A model generated the notes under the pieces. That model did no database searches. It saw only the letters and a program-made list of their open reading frames with translations, and was not told the origin of the DNA. This document shows, in pieces, positions 26,425 to 35,618 of a stretch of 64,000 nucleotides of DNA. Position numbers and translations under genes: made by a program. The stretch comes from an uncultured bacterium (GTDB lineage Bacteria; Bacillota; Bacilli; Lactobacillales; Lactobacillaceae). Within the stretch, counting starts at the first letter, position 1. Each line of letters starts with the position of its first letter. The DNA is taken from NCBI GenBank assembly GCA_905214235.1, contig CAJMLF010000006.1, positions 11,952-75,951 of the forward strand, in the 5' to 3' direction.

Positions 26425-28431
26425 CTATTCTTTCCAGAGGGCCTTGCCAACTGCATCGCTTGACGCGAACGGTCCGGGGATAGTCGAAATACCACGGTGG
26501 TTGCCAAAGTAGTCTTCACTGATTTGGATATCGTCACCTTCAGGCGTTTCAAATCGTTGCTCTGGCTCAAATGCTTCGCCCAGGATATCTGAATTAATAA
26601 TGTTCGTCTTGTAATTACCAATTAGGTCGTAGACGTTCGTTTCAATTACTGGCTTGCCGTCTTTTTCAACTAGTTCAACCTTGGCTTCGTCATGATCGTT
26701 AACCAACTTGTTAACTTCTTTCTTCCATGCCTTAGCACCATTTAGGTAAACGTTGCCACCGGCCCAAACTGGAAGGTGTCCCAGGTGGTACGGCTGAAGA
26801 TCATTCATATCATTTTCCTTAGCGTAGGTACCTTCAAGGCGTTTGAACGGTGCGTACCACTCGTCATAAGTCGGGTAGTCATCAAAGACAAAGGTCCCAA
26901 CTTCTTCGTTATCTTCAGGGTTAGCTTCTGGAGCCCACTTTTGAACAAAGATGTTGTTGTAGAAACGATCATCCCCGTGCAGAATGGTTGAGAAGCCAGC
27001 TACTTCAGTCCGGTGCGGAATGTGGTATGGCGTGTACCGTTGACGATCAGGGCCCTTGCCTGGGTAATCCGTCCCGGTGCCAACATAGGTAAATGAACCA
27101 AGAATCAAGTTGTTAACCACCCCAAGGCCCTGGGTAGGAATCTTCAACGAGTCTTTAGAAAGTAGGAGGTTATTATCAATCAGCGTTGGCCCGTGACCAA
27201 CCTCAACCCAGATATCCTGGCTTTCCATTGCCCCGTTAAGGCGGTGAGCAGTACCATCTGGTGCATAGTTGTGGTCAAACAGGTTTTGAGTAATTCGGGT
27301 TCCTTGAGCTTCCCAATCACACCAGAGACCCATTGTACAGTGGTCAAAGTGGTTCCGCCGGTAAATTACATCAATTGCCGCATGCATCTTAATACCGGCA
27401 ATTTCGGCTCCGGCAAGTTCTTGCATATTGTTGATGTGGTGAACATGGTTGTCTTCAATCAGACTGAAGACGCCCCCTTGCCGGCCAACGATTCCGTCCT
27501 GTTCACAATCGTGAATGTTACACCGCCGAACGATGTGGTGACCAATCTTTTCCTTTAGCCAACCATCGTATTGTCCCCGACAAACGGCTTCCCTTTCCAT
27601 TTGTGTCGGGCTCTTGATGTGTTTGTAAGTAAAGTAGTGGTCATTGTTAGGATCCTTATATTTACCAAGGGAAATTCCTGCACACCGGCTCAAACTAATA
27701 TCACAGTCCTCAATAATCCAGCCCTTTGACCAGTGAGGGCCAATCATTCCATCTTGGAAGGCAGCCGGTGGAGCCCAAGTGGTAGCCGCCTTGTTAACAG
27801 TGAAGCCTGCAAAAGTGATGTAGTTAACACCCGTCTTCTTTGGCCAGAAGCATTCCCGACGTACGTTAATATCAACGTCTTCATGGTTAGGATCCTTGCC
27901 TTGGAAGTTAGCGTAAATGACCGTCTCGTTCCGGTCCTTGTCTTGTTCGGTGTACCACTTATAAACTGAATTTGCCGGGTCCCACGAACGTGCATAAACT
28001 TCACCTTTAATACAATCTTCTAGCGAAGTAGTTTCATAGAAGTGAATATTATTCATGTAAACAGCCCCGGTATGCTTATCAACCGGACCAAAATACCAGT
28101 CACCAACAACAAATGTTGTGTACGGGTTGTATGACCCAAAAATACTGTTATTAATCCGAGCAACCCAAACATTGTCCTTGTACTTTTCCCAGTTAGTTAC
28201 CTTTTCTGCCCCGGTAATTGTTGCCTTGAGAGGTTCAACACTGCGGTAAACAATTCGAGCGTCCTTTGTTCCGGCGTGAATTGGGTTAACATTTTCCCGG
28301 TAAGTACCAGGGAACACGAGAACTTCATCACCAGGTTCAGCAACCTGGGCAGCCTCGTTAATTAGCTTGAAAGGTCGTTCTTGAGTACCGTTGCCGTCAA
28401 ATGTCGCATTAGCATCAACATAAATCTTCAT
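26425..28431 (-). CDS. GH120 beta-xylosidase (right-handed beta-helix)
   Basis: 668 aa, no signal peptide, so cytoplasmic. Starts MKIYVDANATFDGNGTQERP, then a right-handed parallel beta-helix. The sequence follows GH120 XylC of Thermoanaerobacterium closely: TWAPPAAFQDGMIGPHWSKGWIIED, EIAGIKMHAAIDV, WCDWEAQGTR and VEVGHGP. The family's catalytic Asp and Glu should be Asp372 (CDWEAQG) and Glu410 (VEVGHGP). Between them this protein has about 15 extra residues, rich in Asp/Gly/Asn, relative to XylC. It releases xylose from the non-reducing end of xylo-oligosaccharides. It is first in an operon with the MFS porter and faces an AraC regulator. Confidence 0.92.
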   Translation of the reverse strand: MKIYVDANATFDGNGTQERPFKLINEAAQVAEPGDEVLVFPGTYRENVNPIHAGTKDARIVYRSVEPLKATITGAEKVTNWEKYKDNVWVARINNSIFGSYNPYTTFVVGDWYFGPVDKHTGAVYMNNIHFYETTSLEDCIKGEVYARSWDPANSVYKWYTEQDKDRNETVIYANFQGKDPNHEDVDINVRRECFWPKKTGVNYITFAGFTVNKAATTWAPPAAFQDGMIGPHWSKGWIIEDCDISLSRCAGISLGKYKDPNNDHYFTYKHIKSPTQMEREAVCRGQYDGWLKEKIGHHIVRRCNIHDCEQDGIVGRQGGVFSLIEDNHVHHINNMQELAGAEIAGIKMHAAIDVIYRRNHFDHCTMGLWCDWEAQGTRITQNLFDHNYAPDGTAHRLNGAMESQDIWVEVGHGPTLIDNNLLLSKDSLKIPTQGLGVVNNLILGSFTYVGTGTDYPGKGPDRQRYTPYHIPHRTEVAGFSTILHGDDRFYNNIFVQKWAPEANPEDNEEVGTFVFDDYPTYDEWYAPFKRLEGTYAKENDMNDLQPYHLGHLPVWAGGNVYLNGAKAWKKEVNKLVNDHDEAKVELVEKDGKPVIETNVYDLIGNYKTNIINSDILGEAFEPEQRFETPEGDDIQISEDYFGNHRGISTIPGPFASSDAVGKALWKE

Positions 28432-28479
28432 TCATGACAGCTCCAATCATTTTGTGTAAAATTAAATAGTAACAATACC

Positions 28480-28493
28480 TGCAAGCGCTTACG
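28480..28493. promoter_or_regulatory. cre-like catabolite-repression site
   Basis: TGCAAGCGCTTACG, one arm mismatch from the CcpA consensus TGWAARCGYTWNCA. It lies between the divergent GH120 and AraC genes, consistent with glucose repression of the xyloside operon. Confidence 0.65.
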
Positions 28494-28574
28494 TATTTAA
28501 TTATGCAGAATCAATTCAGGGATATCTTGCATTTTCCTACGAATTTTTGGATATAAGTAAGCGGAGGGATTTTT

Positions 28575-29750
28575 ATGAATCTATTACGTCAGTACCTCAG
28601 AACAACCAGTTTTGCTTACAGTATCATCAGAAACGGCCAGATTATTGAAAAAGATAGGGATAACTTACTGGCGGGAACGTTCAATGCAAAAAAATTCGCC
28701 CTCACCAGCAGGCAAAGACGACTCGTTACTTTTTACAAACTTAAGGGACAAAATATTATCACCGCTATTATTAGACATCACAATTACTACTACGTAATTG
28801 GGCCTGTTATTATCAGCACCAATGACCAAGATAAGACACCCCAGCCTTTCTTAGTCAGCAGTGCCCACCTCAAGCATTTCTCGGCTGATCGTTTCATTAT
28901 GGTTATTGCCCTATGCATTAACCTGTTAGGCGCATACATCAATTCTAAAAAACTGCAGCTTCGTTACCGGCGACCCATTTATACCAACACAAGCTTTAAG
29001 AAGAGCAGTTTCATCCGTCTGAACAACAATGGCGCCCATGTTAACTACGCCTTTGAAAAGCAAATCAATAACGCTATCCTTTGTGGCGACCAAGCGGAAA
29101 TTCATACGGCCTTAACCCGCTTATACCATTCCGGGCGAATTGGCATTTTGAGCAATAAGGGTGAATTACGCAATATCATTGACTTTGGCATCATTGTTGT
29201 TTCAACCAACATCCGGGTAGCCTTAAGAAGCGGGATGAACTTCGAACTTGCTTACAGTCTGAACGATTACTACGTTCACCGTTTAGAAGAGCAAAAGTCA
29301 TTTCATGCCGTCATCAAATGCATTAAAGATAATTTAACCGACCTCAGCAAAGAAGTTAAACACGATATTACTACCGGTATGCCACCAACAATTGTCCGGG
29401 CCTACCGTCTCGTATCGACAAACCCCCAGGAGGACATTACGGTTGCGGAGGTAGCGAAACAGCTCAACATTTCACCAAACTACTTTTCTAGTCAGTTTAA
29501 AAAGTGGATGGGAATTAGTTTTACCCAGTTTCGGATTCTTGAAAAGATCAATTACGCCATTACCCTCCTCGTTTCATCAAACATGAACGTTTCAGAAATT
29601 GCGGCCCTACTTCACTTTAATGATCAAGCTTACTTCGCTAACCAATTTAAAAAGCACACCGGGTTTTCGCCAAACCAGGTGCGCAATAATCCTATTCTTA
29701 TTAGTGATTGGAATATCTATAACTATCTAAAGGCTAAATGCCGACTATAG
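28575..29750 (+). CDS. AraC-family regulator of the xyloside locus
   Basis: 391 aa; SD CGGAGGG with 7-nt gap. Residues about 290-385 hold the two helix-turn-helix motifs of AraC (ITVAEVAKQLNISPNYFSSQFKKWMGISFTQF and MNVSEIAALLHFNDQAYFANQFKKHTGFSPNQ). The 280-residue N-terminal part has no recognisable cupin and probably senses the inducer. It diverges from the GH120-porter operon over 143 bp with a cre site between, so it is most likely the activator of xyloside use. It ends directly against the convergent cysteine desulfidase gene. Confidence 0.9.
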   Translation: MNLLRQYLRTTSFAYSIIRNGQIIEKDRDNLLAGTFNAKKFALTSRQRRLVTFYKLKGQNIITAIIRHHNYYYVIGPVIISTNDQDKTPQPFLVSSAHLKHFSADRFIMVIALCINLLGAYINSKKLQLRYRRPIYTNTSFKKSSFIRLNNNGAHVNYAFEKQINNAILCGDQAEIHTALTRLYHSGRIGILSNKGELRNIIDFGIIVVSTNIRVALRSGMNFELAYSLNDYYVHRLEEQKSFHAVIKCIKDNLTDLSKEVKHDITTGMPPTIVRAYRLVSTNPQEDITVAEVAKQLNISPNYFSSQFKKWMGISFTQFRILEKINYAITLLVSSNMNVSEIAALLHFNDQAYFANQFKKHTGFSPNQVRNNPILISDWNIYNYLKAKCRL

Positions 29751-31052
29751 TCACTTACATTCTTCCTTACCCATCATAATTTTCAAGATAACGGGGTCCG
29801 AGGCTGCCAAGCCACTCCGGGTCAGTTCACCAAGGCCACGGATTGTTTCGTCGACGGAGTTGCTTACCAAGCCATTAGTTCCCGGAATCGTCACCCCTTG
29901 AAGGGCCAAGTTGACCGCCTTAAACATCGTCTGGACGGAGGTTGCCACCTTGATAGCACAGGAACAGCCGGCCCCATCACAGACCATCCCAGCGGCATCC
30001 CCAATCATGTTCTTAATTGCCCGACCGGCCACCTCAATGTCGTCGCTCAACAGGTAGGCAATTCCCGTGGCGGCGCCCATCGCAGCGGCATGGGTTGCAC
30101 AGTAAGCCGACAGAATCGGCAAAAACGAGTGCACGTAGATCGCTGTCAGGTGGGATAGGGCCAGGGCCCGGATCAGCTGCTCGTCAGACGCCCGTTGCGC
30201 TTTGGCCACAACACACACCGGGACAGTGGCCGTGATTCCCTGGTTCCCGGAACCGGAGTTGGTAACTGCCGGCAGCTGGGCACCACCCATCCGCGCATCC
30301 GAAGCGGCAGCGGTGTATGACACCAGCCGGTTCAACAGGGAATTATCGTAGCCCAGGCTCTGCGGGTTATTCATCGCCCGACCGACCCGCATCCCGTAGT
30401 CATGCGTCAGCCCCTCCTTTGCCAGGGCCATGTTATCGACCTGGGCAAGTTTGATAAATTTCAGCTCTTCTAGGGGCGCCATTGTTGCCAAGTCCCAAAT
30501 CTCCTGGAGCCGGCCCTGCTGCATGAAGAGTTCCCAATCGGCCAGGGAATCAACTGCGGGGCGGTCCTTTTCAAACACCACCGTCCCATTTTTCTTGATG
30601 CAGTAAATGTTTGTATGGTCTGCTGCGATATAAACCTCCACAGTATTGCCGCTGACGGTGGTAACCTTCACCTGAACGTAAAGCTTATCCTTGACGTCCG
30701 CCAGGGAAACGTGAATCTTGCCAGAACAGGCCAGGTCAGCAACCTGCTTGACCCCGGCCGCCGGAATTTCCGGAATCACCTTCATCCCCTTGCTAGGATC
30801 ACCGAACAGGTAGCCCACGGCCGCCGCAACGGGCAGGCCAGGTTTCCCGGTCCCCGGAACGATCACCGCAATTGCGTTCTTCATAATATTCATCGACACA
30901 CGAACGTCAATTTTAGCGGGTTCCTCGTGACCTAACTGCCCTGCACAAGTGGCAACGGCAAAAGCGACCGCAACGGGTTCCGTACACCCGGTTGCGACTG
31001 ATACCCCGTTATGGAGGGCCTTTAAATACATTGCCTTCTTACTAGCTTCCAT
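29751..31052 (-). CDS. L-cysteine desulfidase CyuA-like (UPF0597)
   Basis: 433 aa from ATG 31052 (SD AGGAGG). UPF0597/CyuA family: VATGCTEPVAVAFAVA at the N-terminus with the first cluster Cys, and MVCDGAGCSCAIKV near residue 345 carrying three further Cys for a [4Fe-4S] cluster. These enzymes cleave L-cysteine to pyruvate, ammonia and sulfide, usually anaerobically; the fold is shared with L-serine deaminase alpha-chains, a less likely alternative. Monocistronic. The upstream region holds two palindromes, so expression appears tightly controlled. Confidence 0.85.
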   Translation of the reverse strand: MEASKKAMYLKALHNGVSVATGCTEPVAVAFAVATCAGQLGHEEPAKIDVRVSMNIMKNAIAVIVPGTGKPGLPVAAAVGYLFGDPSKGMKVIPEIPAAGVKQVADLACSGKIHVSLADVKDKLYVQVKVTTVSGNTVEVYIAADHTNIYCIKKNGTVVFEKDRPAVDSLADWELFMQQGRLQEIWDLATMAPLEELKFIKLAQVDNMALAKEGLTHDYGMRVGRAMNNPQSLGYDNSLLNRLVSYTAAASDARMGGAQLPAVTNSGSGNQGITATVPVCVVAKAQRASDEQLIRALALSHLTAIYVHSFLPILSAYCATHAAAMGAATGIAYLLSDDIEVAGRAIKNMIGDAAGMVCDGAGCSCAIKVATSVQTMFKAVNLALQGVTIPGTNGLVSNSVDETIRGLGELTRSGLAASDPVILKIMMGKEECK

Positions 31053-31089
31053 CTTTTCCTCCTCGTGTGAAACCTTATTCTGACGAGTG

Positions 31090-31165
31090 GTGAAACGTTT
31101 CACATGCTTCTTTCATATTAAATTATATCATCTTGATAATTTTTTATCACTAATAAATTATCAAG
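31090..31165 (-). promoter_or_regulatory. cyuA promoter with two palindromes
   Basis: -10 TATAAT (31122-31127, minus strand) with a weak -35 GTGATA 17 bp upstream. A perfect 10-bp inverted repeat, CTTGATAATT ... AATTATCAAG (31132-31165), surrounds the -35. A cre-like palindrome GTGAAACGTTTCAC (31090-31103) lies just after the start of transcription, where CcpA would act as a roadblock. The AT-rich repeat may be the site of a specific regulator. Confidence 0.6.
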
Positions 31166-31187
31166 TTTACGGAAAAGATTTCACTAG

Positions 31188-31665
31188 TGGTTAGCCACCT
31201 TGGTGTTTAAATAACATCTTAAAGGCTTGGGCGAGGTTGTGATTGACAACGAGGAAGCTAGTTGAGTCACTCGCCCTAAGAAATGGGTATTCTTGCTTGA
31301 GTCTCTTCAGTAGATAATTCATTCCGTATTCATTGACGAAGTGACTACCGGGATTATTTTGATACCGTTCCTTGGCCATCGCCAACATTTGGTTCCAAAC
31401 GAAGCGATCATTACCAAACATCTGCCACAATTGTTCCCTTTGCTGGGCATTGGGATATAGACGAAGTTTAATCCCCTTTATAACTTGCGCCATTTTCACC
31501 ACAATCTTTCATCATCGGCCAGTCAACAAAGCTAATTAATACCTGAACATCACTCTCTGTTAAGAATATTATATCATATCCTAAAACGTGCGTTCGATTA
31601 AAGGATTAAAAATAGGCAATTCATCACGTCCTTAAAAGAACGTGTTTCCTTGCCTGTTTTCAAAA
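31188..31665 (-). mobile_element. decayed 5' remnant of a TnpB-only IS200/IS605-type element
   Basis: The block 31188-31665 is nearly identical to the left end and 5' third of the complete element at 36.95-38.41 kb. It carries the terminal hairpin AGGCAA..CACGT ... ACGTG..TTGCCT (31615-31657) and the shared flank TTTTCAAAAA. Homology stops at about 31188, within the tnpB codons after KHQGG. The rest of tnpB, the omega-RNA region and the right end are missing. Confidence 0.85.
31191..31502 (-). pseudogene. truncated tnpB (N-terminal 103 codons)
   Basis: Encodes only the N-terminal domain of TnpB (VIKGIKLRLYPN ... FKMLFKHQGG), differing from the full copy in the window at five of 103 residues. 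No RuvC residues or zinc finger remain. The in-frame stop just after the break ends the frame by chance, so the product cannot be a nuclease. Confidence 0.85.
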
Positions 31666-31742
31666 ATAATTCCCCTCTTGTATTGCTTCAACATGTTTGT
31701 TACTATTAGTAAGTGAAATGAACGAACAAGGAGGAATTAACT

Positions 31743-32345
31743 ATGGAATCAAAATTAAATGAATTACTAGCTAAGCGGCGCAGCATCTACGCCCTGGGTA
31801 ACCATGTTAACGCCCAACCCGAAGAGATCTTTGACCTGGTGAAGGCCACCGTCCGCAACTCACCAAGTGCCTTCAATAGCCAAACCGTCCGGGCGGTTGT
31901 CCTCTTTAACCAGTCATCAGATAAGGTGTGGGATATCGTTGAGGCAACGCTGCAGAAGATTGTTAAGGACCCGGCCGCTTTCCAGAAGACCAAGGAAAAG
32001 ATTGCCAGCTTCCGCGCCGGTTACGGAACAATCCTCTACCTCACTGACACGGCGACCGTTCATAAGCTAGAAAAGCAGTTCCCATCCTATGCCGCCAACT
32101 TTGGCCCGTGGGCAGAACAAGCAATCGGTGGTGCCCAGCAGGCAGTCTGGGCCGCCCTGGCCGAACAGGGAATTGGTGCAAGCCTCCAGCACTACAACCC
32201 GCTGATTGACGACGCCATTCACGAAGCATTCAAACTCCCCGCTAGCTGGCAATTAAGGGCAGAAATGCCGTTTGGCTCAATCGAAGCCCCTGCTGGTGAA
32301 AAGGATTACTTGGCGGAAAGCGACGTCTTCGAGCTAATTAAGTAA
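31743..32345 (+). CDS. nitroreductase-family flavin oxidoreductase
   Basis: 200 aa; SD AAGGAGG. FMN-binding RRSIYALG at the start, SPSAFNSQTVRAVVLF, and GGAQQAVWAALAEQGIGASLQHYNP with the usual C-terminal FGSIEAPAGEKD. Members of this family (NfsA/NfnB-like, Frm2/Hbn1 branch) reduce nitro compounds, quinones or flavins with NAD(P)H. It stands alone with its own terminator. It is the intact relative of the broken nitroreductase at 50.8 kb but belongs to a different subfamily. Confidence 0.88.
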   Translation: MESKLNELLAKRRSIYALGNHVNAQPEEIFDLVKATVRNSPSAFNSQTVRAVVLFNQSSDKVWDIVEATLQKIVKDPAAFQKTKEKIASFRAGYGTILYLTDTATVHKLEKQFPSYAANFGPWAEQAIGGAQQAVWAALAEQGIGASLQHYNPLIDDAIHEAFKLPASWQLRAEMPFGSIEAPAGEKDYLAESDVFELIK

Positions 32346-32354
32346 CTACTAGTG

Positions 32355-32393
32355 AAAAAGCTCCTCATGGCCACAAGCCACGGGGAGCTTTTG
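32355..32393 (+). terminator. terminator after nitroreductase
   Basis: AAAAAGCTCC ... GGGAGCTTTT with an inner GCC/GGC pair; short T-run. Confidence 0.7.
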
Positions 32394-32395
32394 GA

Positions 32396-32411
32396 TGTTT
32401 CATGTGAAACA
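32396..32411. promoter_or_regulatory. parS-like 16-bp palindrome
   Basis: TGTTTCATGTGAAACA differs from the ParB/Spo0J parS consensus TGTTNCACGTGAAACA at one central base. It lies intergenically between a nitroreductase and an AraC gene. A second copy is at 47389. Confidence 0.4.
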
Positions 32412-32468
32412 CGACACCAATTTTCAAGGAAAGGGGGTAAAATAGGTGGTAGAAGGGGGACGGCAAAT

Positions 32469-33302
32469 ATGGAAAAGGCAACCGCATTCGATTTTTCACC
32501 AACTAACGATTCTTTCTTGGGGATTACGTCCCTGGGACGGTCCGACACATTGCCTGGCCACCATTATGGTCCCGCCGTCCGTCCCTACTACCTAATTCAC
32601 TATATTCTCGCCGGTACGGGTACCTTCCGGGTGAGCGACGTTGAGTACCACCTCCACGCCGGCCAGGGCTTTTTAATTGAGCCCAATTACCAGACCTACT
32701 ACGTTGCGGACGAGTACACCCCATGGTCTTATGTGTGGGTTGGTTTTACCGGTAAGTACGCCGATGAGCTGGTCAACCAGCTGGGCCTTTCCGAAGACCT
32801 GCCGACCTTCAATAACCAGTATTCCTACGAACTGGTTGACTGTATCAACCACATCATGAAGTTACCACCGGATAAGCCGGAAAACGAGCTGCTTGCCAAC
32901 AGCTACCTCCTGCGCTTCCTCAGCTTTATCGCCCGGTCGAAGCCCATCAACGCGCCCCACACGATTTTGCAAAAGAACCGGTACGTTGACCAGGCCATTC
33001 AGTACCTGAGTACCCACATTGCTACGGCATCGACTGACCAATTGGCTAGGGCCGTCAGCCTGGACCGCAGTTACCTCAGTGGCCTTTTTAAGAAGACGAC
33101 CGGGCTGACTCCCAGTCAGTATATCCGCAACTTCCGCATCACGAAGGCCCGCCACTTATTGGAGTCCTCCCAACTGACGATTGACGAGATTGCCCAGGCC
33201 AGTGGCTACGAGCACGCTAATTCCTTTTCCCGAATCTTCAAGCGAACGTACGGCCTCAACCCACGCGAATACCGCAAGCAGGCTCAGGGAAAACATAAAT
33301 AA
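32469..33302 (+). CDS. AraC-family regulator (MsmR-like), probable regulator of alpha-galactosidase
   Basis: 277 aa from ATG 32469 (SD GGGGGAC); an earlier in-frame start at 32352 lies in the terminator and is rejected. The N-terminal cupin sensor (about 20-100: YYLIHYILAGTGTFRV, GQGFLIEPN) is of the MsmR type. Two C-terminal HTHs follow (TDQLARAVSLDRSYLSGLFKKTTGLTPSQY; LTIDEIAQASGYEHANSFSRIFKRTYGLNPREYR). It is convergent with the adjacent GH36 gene. MsmR-type regulators control alpha-galactoside use in streptococci, so the GH36 gene is the likely target. Confidence 0.9.
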   Translation: MEKATAFDFSPTNDSFLGITSLGRSDTLPGHHYGPAVRPYYLIHYILAGTGTFRVSDVEYHLHAGQGFLIEPNYQTYYVADEYTPWSYVWVGFTGKYADELVNQLGLSEDLPTFNNQYSYELVDCINHIMKLPPDKPENELLANSYLLRFLSFIARSKPINAPHTILQKNRYVDQAIQYLSTHIATASTDQLARAVSLDRSYLSGLFKKTTGLTPSQYIRNFRITKARHLLESSQLTIDEIAQASGYEHANSFSRIFKRTYGLNPREYRKQAQGKHK

Positions 33303-33345
33303 GGTCGCTAGTATCCCGAAATCTCGGATACTAACGACCTTTTTC
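33301..33345. terminator. bidirectional terminator AraC / GH36
   Basis: AAGGTCG..AGTATCC ... GGATACT..CGACCTTTTT between convergent genes. Confidence 0.85.
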
Positions 33346-33346
33346 A

Positions 33347-35575
33347 TTACTTTGCTTCAAAGATAAACAGCCGACTGTAAAAGTCAGTTACCTGCTTGGT
33401 GGCGGCTGACTGTTCCGACTCCGCATCGGAAACTACAAGGCCAATGTTAGCAAGTTCCTGACCATAGTAGCAGCCCCAATCCTGACCGTTTTCTTCCTTA
33501 ACCTGGTATTCCTGGTCAGCCAAGAGGCCCGGAATATGCTGGAGGCGGTATTCCGCGTTAACGTCGTTGAGCATCTTAAAGTAGCCCAGTGCCGCGTGTC
33601 GTTGGTCGGGGGACACCACTAGCCAGGCGGTGAAATTCCCCTCAAACGGTGTCTTCAACCGGTAGAAGCGGCCAAATTGGAACAGGCGCCGGTACTTCTT
33701 CATGAAGGTAATTTGGTCCTTAATTTGGGCCAACTCAGCCCCCGTCAGCTTACCCAGGTCGAGTTCGTAGCCGAGGTCCCCAAAGAAGGCGACGTCACCC
33801 CGGGCCTTTAGCGGCGTCACCCGGTTGACCTGTTCGTTAGGACAAACCGAAACGTGGGCGCCCATCGCGCTGGTCGGGTAACAGTACGAGGTCCCGGTTT
33901 GAATCTTCAACCGCTCACCGGCATCGGAATCATCACTCGTCCAGGCCTGTGGCGCGTAGTACAACATCCCCGCGTCAAAACGGCCGCCACCGGAAGCACA
34001 GGATTCAAAGAGGACCTTCGGGAAGGCCTTGGTCAGTCGGTCGTAGAGTTTGTAAACCCCCAGAATGTAGCGGTGGAAGATCTCCCCCTGCTGGTCCGGA
34101 CGGTAGGCGGCGGAGTAGCATTCAGTGATGTTCCGGTTCATGTCCCACTTCACATAGTCAACGTGCCCGTCCTTAATAACCTTGGCAACCAGCTGGTAAA
34201 TATAATCCACCACTTCCGGTCGGGAAAAGTCGAGGACGTACTGGCGACGGCCCTGGGATGGGTGCCGGTCCGGCGTCTGGATGATGTAGTCAGGGTGGTT
34301 GCGGTAGAGGTCACTATCCTTATTGACCATCTCCGGTTCGAACCACAGGCCAAACTGCATCCCCAACTGGTGAATTTTCTTTGAAAGGCCGCTGATCCCA
34401 TCGGGTAAGCGGTCGCGGTTGACCCACCAGTCACCTAGGCCGGCCGTTTCCTTTGTCCGTTCCCCAAACCAGCCATCGTCGAGGACAAACAATTCAACCC
34501 CCAGCTGCTGGGCCTGCTTGGCGAGCCGGAGCAGCTTTTCTTCGTTAAAGTCAAAGTAAGTGGCTTCCCAGTTATTAATCAAAATCGGCCGCTCGCGGTC
34601 ACGCCAGTAGCCCCGGGCAAGGCGGGTCTGGTAAAGGCGGTGGAAAGTCTGACTGAGGCTGTTCAGACCCTTACTGGTGTAAGCCATCACCGCTTCCGGA
34701 GTTTGGAACGACTCCCCCGGCTTGAGCTTCCAGGAGAAGTGGAAGGGGTTGATCCCCATCTGGACCCGGGTTACCTTGTAGGCGTCCACCTCCGCCTGGG
34801 CGAGGAAGTTACCGCTGTATACGAGGGAAAAACCATACGCTGCCCCCTGGAATTCGTCAGTGTGGGGCCGCTTCAGAATAACAAACGGGTTTTGCATGTG
34901 GCTAGAAGCGCCCCGGGTACTACCCACGGACTGGATGCCGGGACGGAGGTGGGCCACCTTCTTTTGTCGTTCCCGGCCCCAGGCACCAGAGAATTGCACC
35001 CAGTCGTAGTCATCGTCCGGCAGGTCCAGGTTCATGCTCATCGCCGTTGTCAGCTGGTGGGTCGCAGTCCCCTGGTTAATGAAGTAAACACTGCGGGCAA
35101 TCGCGTCGTGGTCCGTGAAGATCGTGTAGTAGAGGACCATCTCAACCTTGGTAAGGTCGTCGCGAAGGGTGACCGCCAGCGTTGTGGCCTCACCATCGTC
35201 CTCAGTATACGTAGCGGGAAGGCCGGACAGTGTTGGCTTTCCTGCTGAAATTTGGTGACTGACGTAGTGGAAGTTCGTAACCGTACTACCGTTGGGCTGT
35301 TCGAGTTCGACTGCCGGCATCCGGTAGTCGCTGGTTCCGTATGACGGGTACTCCTGCTTGACGTTCCCCAGCGAGAATCCATAATCATCATAGACGTAGC
35401 TCATCATCGGCCGGTAGCCATTTTCGACCAGGTAACCGTGGTCACCTCTGTCCGGGACCCGGGCACCGAAGTAGAGTTGGCCCAGTTGGCCGTTTCTCAG
35501 CACCTTAATAATGTAGCTAATGTGGTCATTATACAGGTGAAACTCCTGACTCGTTTGGTGGTACTTAATTGGCAT
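33347..35575 (-). CDS. GH36 alpha-galactosidase
   Basis: 742 aa, typical length for tetrameric bacterial GH36 and cytoplasmic (no signal). N-terminal beta-supersandwich (about 1-325), then a TIM barrel with nucleophile Asp478 (VKWDMNR) and acid/base Asp548 (TSDDSD), the same numbers as in Geobacillus AgaA. ESCASGGGRFDAGMLYY is the substrate-binding Cys-Ala-Ser-Gly loop. It hydrolyses melibiose, raffinose and stachyose. SD GAAGGGAGC. Regulated probably by the convergent MsmR-like AraC protein and through an upstream palindrome. No dedicated transporter is adjacent. Confidence 0.95.
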   Translation of the reverse strand: MPIKYHQTSQEFHLYNDHISYIIKVLRNGQLGQLYFGARVPDRGDHGYLVENGYRPMMSYVYDDYGFSLGNVKQEYPSYGTSDYRMPAVELEQPNGSTVTNFHYVSHQISAGKPTLSGLPATYTEDDGEATTLAVTLRDDLTKVEMVLYYTIFTDHDAIARSVYFINQGTATHQLTTAMSMNLDLPDDDYDWVQFSGAWGRERQKKVAHLRPGIQSVGSTRGASSHMQNPFVILKRPHTDEFQGAAYGFSLVYSGNFLAQAEVDAYKVTRVQMGINPFHFSWKLKPGESFQTPEAVMAYTSKGLNSLSQTFHRLYQTRLARGYWRDRERPILINNWEATYFDFNEEKLLRLAKQAQQLGVELFVLDDGWFGERTKETAGLGDWWVNRDRLPDGISGLSKKIHQLGMQFGLWFEPEMVNKDSDLYRNHPDYIIQTPDRHPSQGRRQYVLDFSRPEVVDYIYQLVAKVIKDGHVDYVKWDMNRNITECYSAAYRPDQQGEIFHRYILGVYKLYDRLTKAFPKVLFESCASGGGRFDAGMLYYAPQAWTSDDSDAGERLKIQTGTSYCYPTSAMGAHVSVCPNEQVNRVTPLKARGDVAFFGDLGYELDLGKLTGAELAQIKDQITFMKKYRRLFQFGRFYRLKTPFEGNFTAWLVVSPDQRHAALGYFKMLNDVNAEYRLQHIPGLLADQEYQVKEENGQDWGCYYGQELANIGLVVSDAESEQSAATKQVTDFYSRLFIFEAK

Positions 35576-35618
35576 TTTATCGTGCTCCCTTCACAAATTT
35601 AGTTTCATTCTAGCTAAT

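Noticed and set aside
29751..31052. L-serine ammonia-lyase alpha chain
   Set aside because: Length and the cysteine pattern CDGAGCSC fit UPF0597/CyuA; no beta subunit is nearby.
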